Virus record (IMG/VR): IMGVR_UViG_3300029787_000301
Location: 1-25,144 of that record
Strand: one strand, 5' to 3'
Length of the DNA: 25,144 nucleotides
Source: a virus
The notes beneath the pieces were generated by a model. The model searched no databases. It saw only the letters and a list, made by a program, of their open reading frames with translations, and was not told the DNA's origin. Each line of letters starts with the position of its first letter. The first letter of the stretch is position 1. Below are positions 1-5,255 of this stretch, piece by piece. The position numbers were made by a program, and so were the translations under genes.

Positions 1-2
1 AC

Positions 3-185
3 CACGAATACAGAAACCTTTACGATTATGTCGAATACGATAGACATTATAAAAATATATCACCCTCCATTAGATCGATGTTAAGAGTTATCTATCCAAA
101 GCTTACAATTAAAAAAGAAATCCTTAAAGGCTCTGATCGTGATCTTGTTATGTGGAATAGAGAATGGAAGGAGGAGGCAGCATGA
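3..185 (+). CDS. C-terminal fragment of an unrecognised protein
   Basis: An open frame enters the window from the left and runs 60 codons to a TGA at 183-185. The visible part is rich in Tyr, Arg, Lys and Asp near its start and ends with the charged stretch MWNREWKEEAA. I recognise no family or motif. Its stop overlaps the next start codon (ATGA at 182-185), the arrangement seen between genuine genes throughout the window, which is the main reason to accept it as coding. The strong ribosome binding site of the next gene lies inside its last codons. The start is outside the window, so length and function cannot be judged. Confidence 0.6.
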   Translation, partial: HEYRNLYDYVEYDRHYKNISPSIRSMLRVIYPKLTIKKEILKGSDRDLVMWNREWKEEAA

Positions 186-385
186 GTAAGACAGGATCGT
201 GGGCCTTGGACCATGAAGAAAAAAGGCTACCAACTTTTACAGTAGTTCAAGCAAGCAGTATCTTATCAACATGGATTATTCAATGTCAGGACGAAGAGAC
301 AGCATTAAAGATTGCTGAAACTTCAGAACCTGATAATGAAGAAGTAACATGCGAATACGATTTAGAGGTCACTGATGCTAACTAA
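182..385 (+). CDS. small acidic hypothetical protein
   Basis: This gene encodes 67 residues. I place the start at ATG 182 rather than an in-frame ATG at 164, because the purine-rich ribosome binding site AAGGAGGAGG (about 168-177) sits just before 182 and would lie inside the coding region of the longer form. The start overlaps the upstream stop as ATGA. The protein is acidic, with many Glu and Asp residues in its second half, two Cys residues and no membrane segment. I recognise no family. The segment coding for ALDH (about 199-215) contains a GC-rich GGCCTTGG word that recurs elsewhere in the window. Function unknown. Confidence 0.7.
   Translation: MSKTGSWALDHEEKRLPTFTVVQASSILSTWIIQCQDEETALKIAETSEPDNEEVTCEYDLEVTDAN
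199..215 (+). repeat. GGCCTTGG-type copy of the dispersed GC-rich motif
   Basis: The sequence gtgggccttggaccatg matches the copy at 11910-11925 over 12 of 14 positions from GGCC onward. It lies inside a coding region. Together with the copies at 633-646 and 11912-11925 it gives three occurrences of the octamer GGCCTTGG, all on the plus strand, where well under one would be expected in DNA this AT-rich. Confidence 0.45.
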
Positions 386-476
386 CATTTTACTAGGGCT
401 AATACTCTTAGCCCTGGTTTTTATAGGATTCATGGTATTTGTATTAGGCAGAATGATTGATGAAAGACTCAAGTAA
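375..476 (+). CDS. 33-residue single-span membrane peptide
   Basis: This small frame starts at ATG 375, overlapping the end of the upstream gene by 11 bases, and stops at 474-476. The peptide is a short polar N-terminus, one hydrophobic stretch from about residue 5 to 25 (Leu, Ile, Val, Phe, Gly, Ala) and a charged tail (GRMIDERLK). That is a plausible single transmembrane helix with a short cytoplasmic tail. Its end overlaps the start of the next gene by 17 bases, so the three genes look translationally coupled. Small membrane peptides are common in phage accessory regions, and a holin-like or host-interaction role is possible but not shown. No strong ribosome binding site is visible before it. 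Confidence 0.55.
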   Translation: MLTNILLGLILLALVFIGFMVFVLGRMIDERLK

Positions 477-1005
477 ATTTAGAACAATCCCTTTATCACT
501 TAAAGCTGCGAACGACTTCGTTACATCACATCATAGACACAATAAGAAAACGGCCGGGCACAAGTTCAGCTTAGGAGTTCTCAAGGAAAATGAATTGGTA
601 GGTGTAGCGATTTGTGGCAGACCAGTGGCAAGGGCCTTGGATAATGGAGCAACACTAGAAATCCTACGGGTATGTATTAAAGATCCAGCCCCACGCAATG
701 CGTGTTCGTATCTCTATGCAAGATGTGAAAAAGTATGGAGAGCCATGGGTGGTGAAAAGATAATCACCTATACCTTGGAGACGGAACCAGGTAGCAGCTT
801 GAAAGCAGTCAATTGGAAGGTGATGGGGCAAACAACAAAGCGATCACCAAAGAATAGATGGAATACCAGGAGAGCAGATCACAGTGGATACAAAGAAAAA
901 AGAGAAGAACAAGTCGCTGATTCTTTTATCAAGAATCGTTGGGAGAAACTTCTAATCGAAGAACCACTTCGGATCTTCAACAATGGGTCTGAGAATCTTG
1001 CGTAA
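460..1005 (+). CDS. XF1762-family GNAT-like protein (Mom-related)
   Basis: This 181-residue protein has the pattern I associate with the XF1762 family: ANDFVTSHHRHNKK near the N-terminus, then GHKFSLGV, LVGVAICGRPVAR, an LEILRVC segment, an RNACSYLYA segment and ITYTLETEPGSSLKAVNW. The fold is expected to be a GNAT-type N-acyltransferase, and the family is related to the phage Mu Mom group that modifies adenine in DNA. The basic C-terminal part (about 128-160: KRSPKNRWNTRRADHSGY) would suit nucleic acid binding. I place the start at ATG 460; a TTG at 457 is in frame. It overlaps the upstream membrane peptide by 17 bases. Its 3' end overlaps the converging minus-strand gene by 54 bases. Family assignment is fairly firm; a DNA-modifying activity is inferred. 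Confidence 0.75.
   Translation: MKDSSKFRTIPLSLKAANDFVTSHHRHNKKTAGHKFSLGVLKENELVGVAICGRPVARALDNGATLEILRVCIKDPAPRNACSYLYARCEKVWRAMGGEKIITYTLETEPGSSLKAVNWKVMGQTTKRSPKNRWNTRRADHSGYKEKREEQVADSFIKNRWEKLLIEEPLRIFNNGSENLA
633..647 (+). repeat. GGCCTTGG-type copy of the dispersed GC-rich motif
   Basis: The sequence ggccttggataatgg lies in the XF1762-family gene and encodes ALDN. It shares the octamer GGCCTTGG with 202-209 and 11912-11919. About ten bases upstream lies CAGTGGC, which also precedes the related copies at 7571 and 11908. Confidence 0.4.
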
Positions 1006-1155
1006 AGATTCTTTACCATCCTCACAAATAGTCAACCATTCCTCAACAGTATAAGTTCGGTTATACTTCGGATTCCAAAATTCAATAGATAAATTGTTAC
1101 ATTTAAAGCAACGTCTGATAGATTTTACAGGACTATCAGGTAAACGTAATGGCAT
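952..1155 (-). CDS. small CxxC protein, unrecognised
   Basis: This gene encodes 67 residues. It contains a CFKCNN pair at about residues 16-21 that could bind zinc or iron, then a charged stretch, and ends in an aromatic tail (EDPKWFFD). There is only one CxxC pair, so a metal site would need a partner or a dimer. The start at 1155 is preceded on the minus strand by AAAGG seven bases upstream. It is the last member of the leftward small-gene chain and overlaps the end of the convergent XF1762-family gene by 54 bases. The family is unknown. The ribosome binding site lies partly in a GC-rich hairpin (1160-1175). Confidence 0.6.
   Translation of the reverse strand: MPLRLPDSPVKSIRRCFKCNNLSIEFWNPKYNRTYTVEEWLTICEDGKESLRKILRPIVEDPKWFFD
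992..1016. repeat. inverted repeats at the convergent gene ends
   Basis: AGAATCTT (992-999) and AAGATTCT (1005-1012) form an 8-bp stem with a 5-base loop. An alternative, overlapping palindrome is GTAAAGATTCTTTAC at 1002-1016. Both span the stop codon of the plus-strand gene and lie in the coding region of the minus-strand gene. There is no following T-run on either strand, so a rho-independent terminator is only a weak possibility. Confidence 0.35.
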
Positions 1156-1159
1156 AATA

Positions 1160-1175
1160 CCGCCTTTGTTGGCGG
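1160..1175 (-). promoter_or_regulatory. GC-rich hairpin over the ribosome binding site of the 952-1155 gene
   Basis: On the minus strand CCGCC, a six-base loop AACAAA and GGCGG form a perfect 5-bp all-GC stem, ending four bases before the ATG at 1155. The AAAGG that would bind 16S rRNA spans the loop and the 3' arm, so folding would partly hide it. No T-run follows, so a terminator is unlikely. Confidence 0.4.
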
Positions 1176-1219
1176 CATTGTATCAAAAAGGTGGCTCGCC
1201 GTCAAATATTACTACGGGA

Positions 1220-1444
1220 TTACTCTTTATAAATTTTGTAGTTTTTGAAACATTCTGGGTCAAGCGGTGGTCCATAGTAGACAACAGGACTGTCGTTGAC
1301 ACCCTCGGTCCATGTTTGGTTGTAGTACTTATTTTCAATGAGGTGCCCTTGTGAGTCACAAACCTTACACTGCTCAATTGATTCCTCTGCTTCGAATGAT
1401 AATCTAAGATACCCATTCCCTTTACAATGACTGCATATAATCAT
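1220..1444 (-). CDS. small DnaJ-type zinc-finger protein
   Basis: This gene encodes 74 residues. The first half has two CxxCxxxG modules: CSHCKGNGY near residues 4-12 and CKVCDSQGH near 26-34. These are the cysteine-rich repeats of the DnaJ central zinc domain, here as a two-motif, single-zinc unit. There is no J domain, and the second half (Tyr-, Pro- and Asp-rich) is unrecognised. Such mini zinc proteins are common in phages and may act as adaptors or fold other proteins, but the role here is not shown. The start at 1444 has GGAGG four bases upstream on the minus strand, inside the end of the preceding 55-residue gene. Another minus-strand frame over the same bases lacks recognisable features. 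Confidence 0.72.
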   Translation of the reverse strand: MIICSHCKGNGYLRLSFEAEESIEQCKVCDSQGHLIENKYYNQTWTEGVNDSPVVYYGPPLDPECFKNYKIYKE

Positions 1445-1589
1445 AGCGCCTCCATAATATTTTTCTTAATCTCTCCCACCTTAAACGAATAAACATTTCT
1501 CGTCCACTGCGTGGTTCTCTTGGCGCTGTCTTTGAAACCTTTACATACTCTCGTAGTAATCGTTCTTTAAGTTTTATTTTCTTCGGCAT
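1422..1589 (-). CDS. 55-residue very basic peptide
   Basis: Translating the minus strand from ATG 1589 gives a 55-residue protein beginning MPKKIKLKERLLREY and ending RRYDYMQSL. About one third of its residues are Lys or Arg and there is no Cys. It looks helical and could bind nucleic acid, but I recognise no family. The AGAGGAA element just before the ATG is an acceptable ribosome binding site. It overlaps the upstream gene by 23 bases and the downstream zinc-finger gene by 23 bases, fitting the packing of the chain. Without this frame there would be an unexplained gap of about 120 bases between two well-supported genes. Confidence 0.55.
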   Translation of the reverse strand: MPKKIKLKERLLREYVKVSKTAPREPRSGREMFIRLRWERLRKILWRRYDYMQSL

Positions 1590-1773
1590 AGTTCCTCTCA
1601 TTGTAGCAGCGAATACAAAAATCTAATCTGTCTGCTTTGTCCTGACAAATTAGATCTTCGATGTATTCTCTGTAACATGCATCGCATGTAATAAAATTTC
1701 CTTTTCGAATAGAGCCGTGGGCCATGTGGTATAAACCTATCTCCCCAGCTCTATTAGTATTCTTCTCAACCAT
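1567..1773 (-). CDS. small zinc-ribbon protein
   Basis: This gene encodes 68 residues. Two CxxC pairs, CDAC (about residues 30-33) and CIRC (about 53-56), are about 20 residues apart, the usual geometry of a four-cysteine zinc ribbon. Pieces such as FITCDACYRE and FCIRCYNER resemble short phage zinc ribbons. No enzymatic residues are apparent. The start at 1773 has a very strong ribosome binding site (AAGGAGGAA, five to six bases upstream on the minus strand), the best in this chain. The plus-strand complement of codons 18-22 contains one of the CCGTGnnCCA motifs (1711-1724). Probable role: a small DNA-, RNA- or protein-binding adaptor. Confidence 0.7.
   Translation of the reverse strand: MVEKNTNRAGEIGLYHMAHGSIRKGNFITCDACYREYIEDLICQDKADRLDFCIRCYNERNYAEENKT
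1711..1724 (+). repeat. CCGTGnnCCA motif copy
   Basis: The plus strand reads agagccgtgggcca, an exact match to CCGTGnnCCA, although the gene here runs on the minus strand. This is one of the copies showing that motif orientation does not simply follow gene orientation. Confidence 0.5.
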
Positions 1774-1913
1774 GATTCCTCCTTCGTGATTTCGTAATAA
1801 TACCAGGTACAGTATTGTTTATCTCCTAAGCAATCTCTCATATAACTTTGATAAGGAGAGAAATAGATCACCATTGCTGTACTAATAACAATGGCAATAG
1901 CAATCCATTTCAT
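1737..1913 (-). CDS. 58-residue exported or membrane-anchored peptide with two Cys
   Basis: The minus-strand frame from ATG 1913 to TAG 1737 encodes 58 residues. It starts MKWIAIAIVISTAMVIYF, a lysine followed by a hydrophobic stretch of about 15 residues like a signal anchor or signal peptide. The remainder has two Cys residues (near 28 and 35) that could form a disulfide outside the cytoplasm, then an aromatic run WYYYE. Its start overlaps the preceding stop as ATGA and its end overlaps the zinc-ribbon gene by 37 bases. No strong ribosome binding site precedes it, so translation probably depends on coupling. Function unknown. Confidence 0.55.
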   Translation of the reverse strand: MKWIAIAIVISTAMVIYFSPYQSYMRDCLGDKQYCTWYYYEITKEESWLRRILIELGR

Positions 1914-2074
1914 TTTTTTATTTTTTGAATAGTAAGATTTTCTTTTTTTAAATCTTTTTGTAATTTATTCATAAGCCAATGTATGGCTCTCTTCTTGGTC
2001 CACTCCATCCCACACATGAAACCAAGAACAAAAATTAAAACAATAGCTAACACGTGCCACACATGAAACATCAT
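1910..2074 (-). CDS. 54-residue single-span membrane peptide with basic tail
   Basis: The minus-strand frame from ATG 2074 encodes 54 residues. Residues about 5-22 (WHVLAIVLIFVLGFMCG) form one hydrophobic helix. The rest is strongly basic and probably helical (KKRAIHWLMNKLQKDLKKEN), giving a predicted N-out, tail-in membrane peptide. The ATG overlaps the stop of the ribbon-helix-helix candidate as ATGA, and its own stop overlaps the next gene as ATGA. This end-to-end coupling supports translation. It could be a holin-like, superinfection-exclusion or host-envelope factor; none of these is shown by sequence alone. Confidence 0.55.
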   Translation of the reverse strand: MMFHVWHVLAIVLIFVLGFMCGMEWTKKRAIHWLMNKLQKDLKKENLTIQKIKK

Positions 2075-2247
2075 GCTGCACTCTTCGTTAATTCTTTTTT
2101 AACTGTTGGTTTTTGTTTTTGCCATTCTTGATCTACTAACATGGAGATCACCGCTCCGATTGAACGATGTGAATGACCAGCAATTATTTTTGCTTTGTTG
2201 TACGTTTCCATTTTCGTGGCAACTGATTTATATTTAGTCGTGTCCAT
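2071..2247 (-). CDS. 58-residue ribbon-helix-helix (Arc/MetJ-like) candidate
   Basis: The minus-strand frame from ATG 2247 to TGA 2071 encodes 58 residues. The sequence starts MDTTKYKSVATKMETYNK and continues AKIIAGHSHRSIGAVISMLV. This fits a ribbon-helix-helix fold: a short basic beta strand (KYKSVAT), a first helix, the turn HRSIG and a second helix. Such proteins usually act as dimeric repressors. The start overlaps the helicase stop as TAATG, with GGAG six bases upstream, so it is coupled to the helicase. It is the obvious local candidate to bind palindromic operators such as those at 21049-21073, but that link is a guess. Confidence 0.62.
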   Translation of the reverse strand: MDTTKYKSVATKMETYNKAKIIAGHSHRSIGAVISMLVDQEWQKQKPTVKKELTKSAA

Positions 2248-3716
2248 TAGGACTCCTTTCTTTTTTTAATGGGTTCGATAACCCAGTTCTTAACGTCTTC
2301 CCCCATCACCTCACTTGCGATGTCAATCTTACTACGAAGACTACGCACAATCTTTTCATCAACTGTACCTTCAGCTATCATATCAACGTAAGTAACTTTA
2401 TTTACTTGGCCAATACGATGCGCTCTATCTTCCGATTGCATCCTCTTCTCTAAATCATATGAGTTAGAATAATATACAACAGTATGAGCTGCGGTTAATG
2501 TTAAACCGTAACCACCTGTTGAAGGATTACCAACAAAATATTTTAGTGAAGAATTCTTATCTTGAAATTTTTCAACAATGTCTTGGCGATCTTTATCTTT
2601 TGTATCACCAAAGTATGTAGCAACAGAATCTGCTCCAAACTTTTCAGATAATGTTTGTTGAATTTTTTTAATATCAAATCTATAGTTCGCCCAAATGATT
2701 ACTTTACCATCCACTTCTTCAAGGATGTTTAACAATTCATTCATGCGATTACTTTTTATTTCTTTTGTATCACCATCATCAAACGTTACATGACCACAAG
2801 TTATTTGATGTAAACGTATAAGTGCTGCCAAGGTACTAAGACTTGTCATTGTCTTACCATCCATCTCTGTAATATTAAAACGTCTCATCTCTTCGTAAGC
2901 TTTCACTTGCTCTGATGTAAGAGATATACTTCTTGTTGTATAAATTTTTTCTGGTAGATCCAAACAGTCCTCCTTTAATACCCGGTAAGAGTATTGATCT
3001 ATGATTGTATTTAATTCTGGTAGACGTTGAAATCCTACGACTAGGTTCGTGGACCGTGTTCCAAAATTCCTGCGTACCATAACAGCGTACCTAGATTTAA
3101 ATGCCCAATAGTTTTGCCTAGTAATATTAGGACTTAAAAATTCTAACTGCGCATACACATCCAATGGATTTTTTGTAACAGGAGAACCTGTCATGATGCG
3201 TCTTATCTTAGCTAACTTACTGATTTTTATAGCGTTTTTAGTGCGTGATGCTGTTGGTGTTTTGATAGTTGTTGATTCATCGATCGCTAATAGTGTGCGA
3301 TTTTTGTGTAAGAACTGTGTCACATATTTTATCCCAACACTTCCACTCAATGCTTCAATGTTCATTAACAAAATTCTTAATTTACCATTAGGATAAATTA
3401 TATCTTTTAATTTTTTCTTATCATCTTTTGTCATTTCACTTGGTGCTCTCCATGCAGCTATAGTGTAAGGTATCTCATTTGGTAAATGTGTAGGTATTTC
3501 TCCTCGTTCCCAATTACGATACACACCTTTAGGTGCAATGATTAATGCCGAATCAATCTTACCTTGTAAAAAATATCCACCGATTTCATCTATTAATACT
3601 TTAGATTTACCTGTGCCCATTTCCATAAAAAAAGCATAGTATTCCTTATTATATGATTGTTTCAATGCCTCTAACTGATGAGCATAAGGCTTCGTCTTAA
3701 AATTATATTCACTCAT
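2247..3716 (-). CDS. SNF2-like superfamily 2 DNA helicase
   Basis: This 489-residue protein covers both RecA-like domains of an SNF2/Rad54-type helicase or translocase. Visible motifs in order: the Q-motif region KPYAHQLEAL (about 9-18), Walker A MGTGKS (33-38), motif Ia LIIAPKGVYRNW, motif II LAIDEST, motif III IMTGSPVTKNPLD, and motif VI QSEDRAHRIGQ near the C-terminus followed by VTYVDMIAEGTVDEKI. The length is that of the compact phage type without accessory domains. It likely remodels or unwinds DNA during phage replication or recombination. A sigma70-like promoter lies directly upstream (3753-3725), leaving almost no 5' leader, and no ribosome binding site is visible before the ATG. It heads the leftward operon; the ribbon-helix-helix candidate overlaps its stop. 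Confidence 0.93.
   Translation of the reverse strand: MSEYNFKTKPYAHQLEALKQSYNKEYYAFFMEMGTGKSKVLIDEIGGYFLQGKIDSALIIAPKGVYRNWERGEIPTHLPNEIPYTIAAWRAPSEMTKDDKKKLKDIIYPNGKLRILLMNIEALSGSVGIKYVTQFLHKNRTLLAIDESTTIKTPTASRTKNAIKISKLAKIRRIMTGSPVTKNPLDVYAQLEFLSPNITRQNYWAFKSRYAVMVRRNFGTRSTNLVVGFQRLPELNTIIDQYSYRVLKEDCLDLPEKIYTTRSISLTSEQVKAYEEMRRFNITEMDGKTMTSLSTLAALIRLHQITCGHVTFDDGDTKEIKSNRMNELLNILEEVDGKVIIWANYRFDIKKIQQTLSEKFGADSVATYFGDTKDKDRQDIVEKFQDKNSSLKYFVGNPSTGGYGLTLTAAHTVVYYSNSYDLEKRMQSEDRAHRIGQVNKVTYVDMIAEGTVDEKIVRSLRSKIDIASEVMGEDVKNWVIEPIKKRKES
3049..3063 (+). repeat. CCGTGnnCCA motif copy
   Basis: The plus strand reads gtggaccgtgttcca within the helicase gene, which is coded on the minus strand. 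It is an exact match to CCGTGnnCCA and is very close to the copy at 21464-21478 (gtggtccgtgagcca). Confidence 0.5.
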
Positions 3717-3724
3717 TTTTTTAT

Positions 3725-3753
3725 TTTATAGTTGACTATGAGATAAATTGCAA
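3725..3753 (-). promoter_or_regulatory. sigma70-like promoter of the leftward helicase operon
   Basis: On the minus strand TTGCAA (3753-3748) is followed by a 17-base spacer and TATAAA (3730-3725). Transcription should begin near 3718, within a few bases of the ATG at 3716, so the helicase mRNA would be leaderless or nearly so. The element overlaps a plus-strand TTGACT (3732-3737) that could serve the rightward genes, so the two directions may compete. Confidence 0.6.
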
Positions 3754-3782
3754 GTAGTAAATAGAAAAATATGGGAGAGCAT

Positions 3783-4343
3783 ATGAATAACATAACAAAA
3801 CTATTTGAAGATGTATCAACTGAATCATTTAATAAAATAGATGATGAAGCTCTTGGTCAATTAGGATCAGAGATTGAACGCATACGTTCAGTTCAAGAAC
3901 AAATTGAATTGACAGAAGTAAAAATAAAAAAATTAAAAGAAGAAGAGCAAGTATTAGCTGACAGCATTACCGATCTTCTTCAATCAAAAGGTGTGTCTGA
4001 ATTAAAATTAACAGACGGATCTAAAGTAACAACTAAAGAACAACTATATTGCAGCATCAAAGAAGAAAATAAAGAGGGCGCATTTAATTGGGTGCGATCT
4101 CAAGGTGATGGTGATATAATAAAAAACATAGTTAGTGTGGATTTCAAAAAAGGTGAAGACAAAGTAGCCCAAGAATTCAAACAACTAGCAGAGGATTCGG
4201 GACTCGTTCCGAATGAAAACTCATCAATACATCCGAGTACATTACGTTCGTACTTGAATGCAAAATCCAGAGATGGAGTAGACTTTGATGAGAAATTGTT
4301 TGGTGCCTTTAGGCTTAATAAAGTCAGTATCAAGCAATCGTAA
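3783..4343 (+). CDS. conserved phage replication-block protein with coiled coil
   Basis: This gene encodes 186 residues. I choose ATG 3783 over ATG 3771 because GGGAGAG at about 3773-3779 gives a proper ribosome binding site. Residues about 25-65 form a charged heptad-like helix rich in Glu, Lys, Ile and Leu, followed by a compact beta segment (ELKLTDGSKVTT, about 71-82) and an HPSTLRSYL segment. Proteins with this layout (N-terminal coiled coil, then gl.e..L.dG) recur before SSB-like genes in small tailed phages and seem to have no firm function. Position as first gene of the replication block suggests a DNA-protection or replication-accessory role. It is about 23 bases upstream of the SSB-like gene, likely in one transcript. 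Confidence 0.8.
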   Translation: MNNITKLFEDVSTESFNKIDDEALGQLGSEIERIRSVQEQIELTEVKIKKLKEEEQVLADSITDLLQSKGVSELKLTDGSKVTTKEQLYCSIKEENKEGAFNWVRSQGDGDIIKNIVSVDFKKGEDKVAQEFKQLAEDSGLVPNENSSIHPSTLRSYLNAKSRDGVDFDEKLFGAFRLNKVSIKQS

Positions 4344-4366
4344 CTTTAAATTATGAGGTATGAATT

Positions 4367-5137
4367 ATGAATAAACAAGTTCAGAAAAAAGAAAGCAACA
4401 ATGCTGTTGCTATTATGTCTCAATTCGAAGGGGTTGAGACAGGATTTGAAGAGATGAGTGCAGATGATCTGCAGCTCCCTCGATTAAAACTTCTACAAGC
4501 TATGTCTCCAGAGTTAGAAAATGATGATGCACTACGTGCAGGTCATGCTTTTAATTCTGTTACTGGAGATTGGTGGCCTAGTGATCAAGGGGTTAAAGTT
4601 ATCCCTTGTGTTTATCACAAAACCTACGTTGAGTGGGCTCCTGTTGGTAGTGGTGCTAAAGGTCCTGTGGCCGTGCACCAAACAAAAGAAGTCATGAATG
4701 ACACGATACGTGGCGATGATGGAAAGTTTTATAAGAATGATAACTCAGGTAATTACATCGAAGAGACAGCTAATTACTTTGTGTTAATTGTGGGGGGAAA
4801 GGGTGAAACAAGTCAAGCAGTGATATCAATGAAGTCATCGCAGCTTACGCCAAGTAGAAATTGGAATAGTAAAATGAAAAATTTGAAGATCCAAAATTCA
4901 AAAGGGGCTTACTTTACTCCACCAATGTGGTCACATTCTTATCTTCTCAAATCTGAGAAAGCAAAGAATGGAGATAAAACCTGGTATAAGTGGAAGATTG
5001 AGTTGGACTCTATGTTAACAGACGAGGCACATGTCACTGAGGCATCTGCTTTTTCTAAAGATATGAGTGCAGCGAAGGAGAAACTTCAACCAGAAATGGA
5101 GGAGGATAAAACTTCACAAGATAAAATACCCTTTTAA
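4367..5137 (+). CDS. probable single-stranded DNA-binding protein
   Basis: This gene encodes 256 residues. The middle (about 60-215) is rich in Trp, Tyr, Phe, Lys and Gly, compatible with an OB-type nucleic acid binding domain, and the protein ends in a Glu/Asp-rich tail whose last residues are DKIPF. That tip matches the DDDIPF-type end of bacterial SSBs, which recruits partner enzymes. The place between the coiled-coil protein and the primase fits. Overall similarity to canonical SSB is not evident, so the call rests on tail, composition and context. GAGG at 4355-4358 is the likely ribosome binding site. A copy of the CCGTGnnCCA motif lies within it (4667-4680), encoding AVHQ. Confidence 0.65.
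   Translation: MNKQVQKKESNNAVAIMSQFEGVETGFEEMSADDLQLPRLKLLQAMSPELENDDALRAGHAFNSVTGDWWPSDQGVKVIPCVYHKTYVEWAPVGSGAKGPVAVHQTKEVMNDTIRGDDGKFYKNDNSGNYIEETANYFVLIVGGKGETSQAVISMKSSQLTPSRNWNSKMKNLKIQNSKGAYFTPPMWSHSYLLKSEKAKNGDKTWYKWKIELDSMLTDEAHVTEASAFSKDMSAAKEKLQPEMEEDKTSQDKIPF
4667..4680 (+). repeat. CCGTGnnCCA motif copy
   Basis: The sequence gtggccgtgcacca shares the 11-mer gccgtgcacca with 8934-8944. It encodes Ala-Val-His through GCC GTG CAC, codons richer in G+C than those around it. Confidence 0.5.
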
Positions 5138-5141
5138 CAGT

Positions 5142-5237
5142 TAGATTGTAGGACGAAAATGCGGAGTACAGGTTCCTTCGTTAGATCATGCATGTATCTA
5201 CAATCTATAGCTTTCCTAATGCATGATCATGAACCTG
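5142..5237 (+). promoter_or_regulatory. two crossing inverted repeats in the primase leader
   Basis: Pair A: TAGATTGTAG (5142-5151) with CTACAATCTA (5198-5207), enclosing a smaller ACGAA (5153-5157) and TTCGT (5177-5181) pair. Pair B: CAGGTTC (5169-5175) with GAACCTG (5231-5237), enclosing ATCATGCAT (5185-5193) with ATGCATGAT (5219-5227). A and B cross, so they form either a pseudoknot or two mutually exclusive folds. The whole structure sits between the SSB-like stop (5137) and the primase start (5256). It might be an RNA switch, a transcript-processing element or an origin-type DNA structure. The pairing is directly visible; the role is inferred. Confidence 0.55.
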
Positions 5238-5255
5238 CATTTTTACACAGGAATT

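Noticed and set aside
164-385. Longer form of the 67-residue gene starting at 164
   Set aside because: The strong purine-rich ribosome binding site lies between 164 and 182 and points to the ATG at 182, which also overlaps the upstream stop.
1183-1416. Minus-strand frame overlapping the DnaJ-type zinc protein
   Set aside because: No ribosome binding site or motif, while the 1220-1444 frame carries two CxxCxxxG modules.
5142-5237. tRNA or tRNA-like gene in the primase leader
   Set aside because: GGTTC and GAACC suggested a T-arm, but there is no 7-bp acceptor stem, anticodon arm or CCA arrangement.
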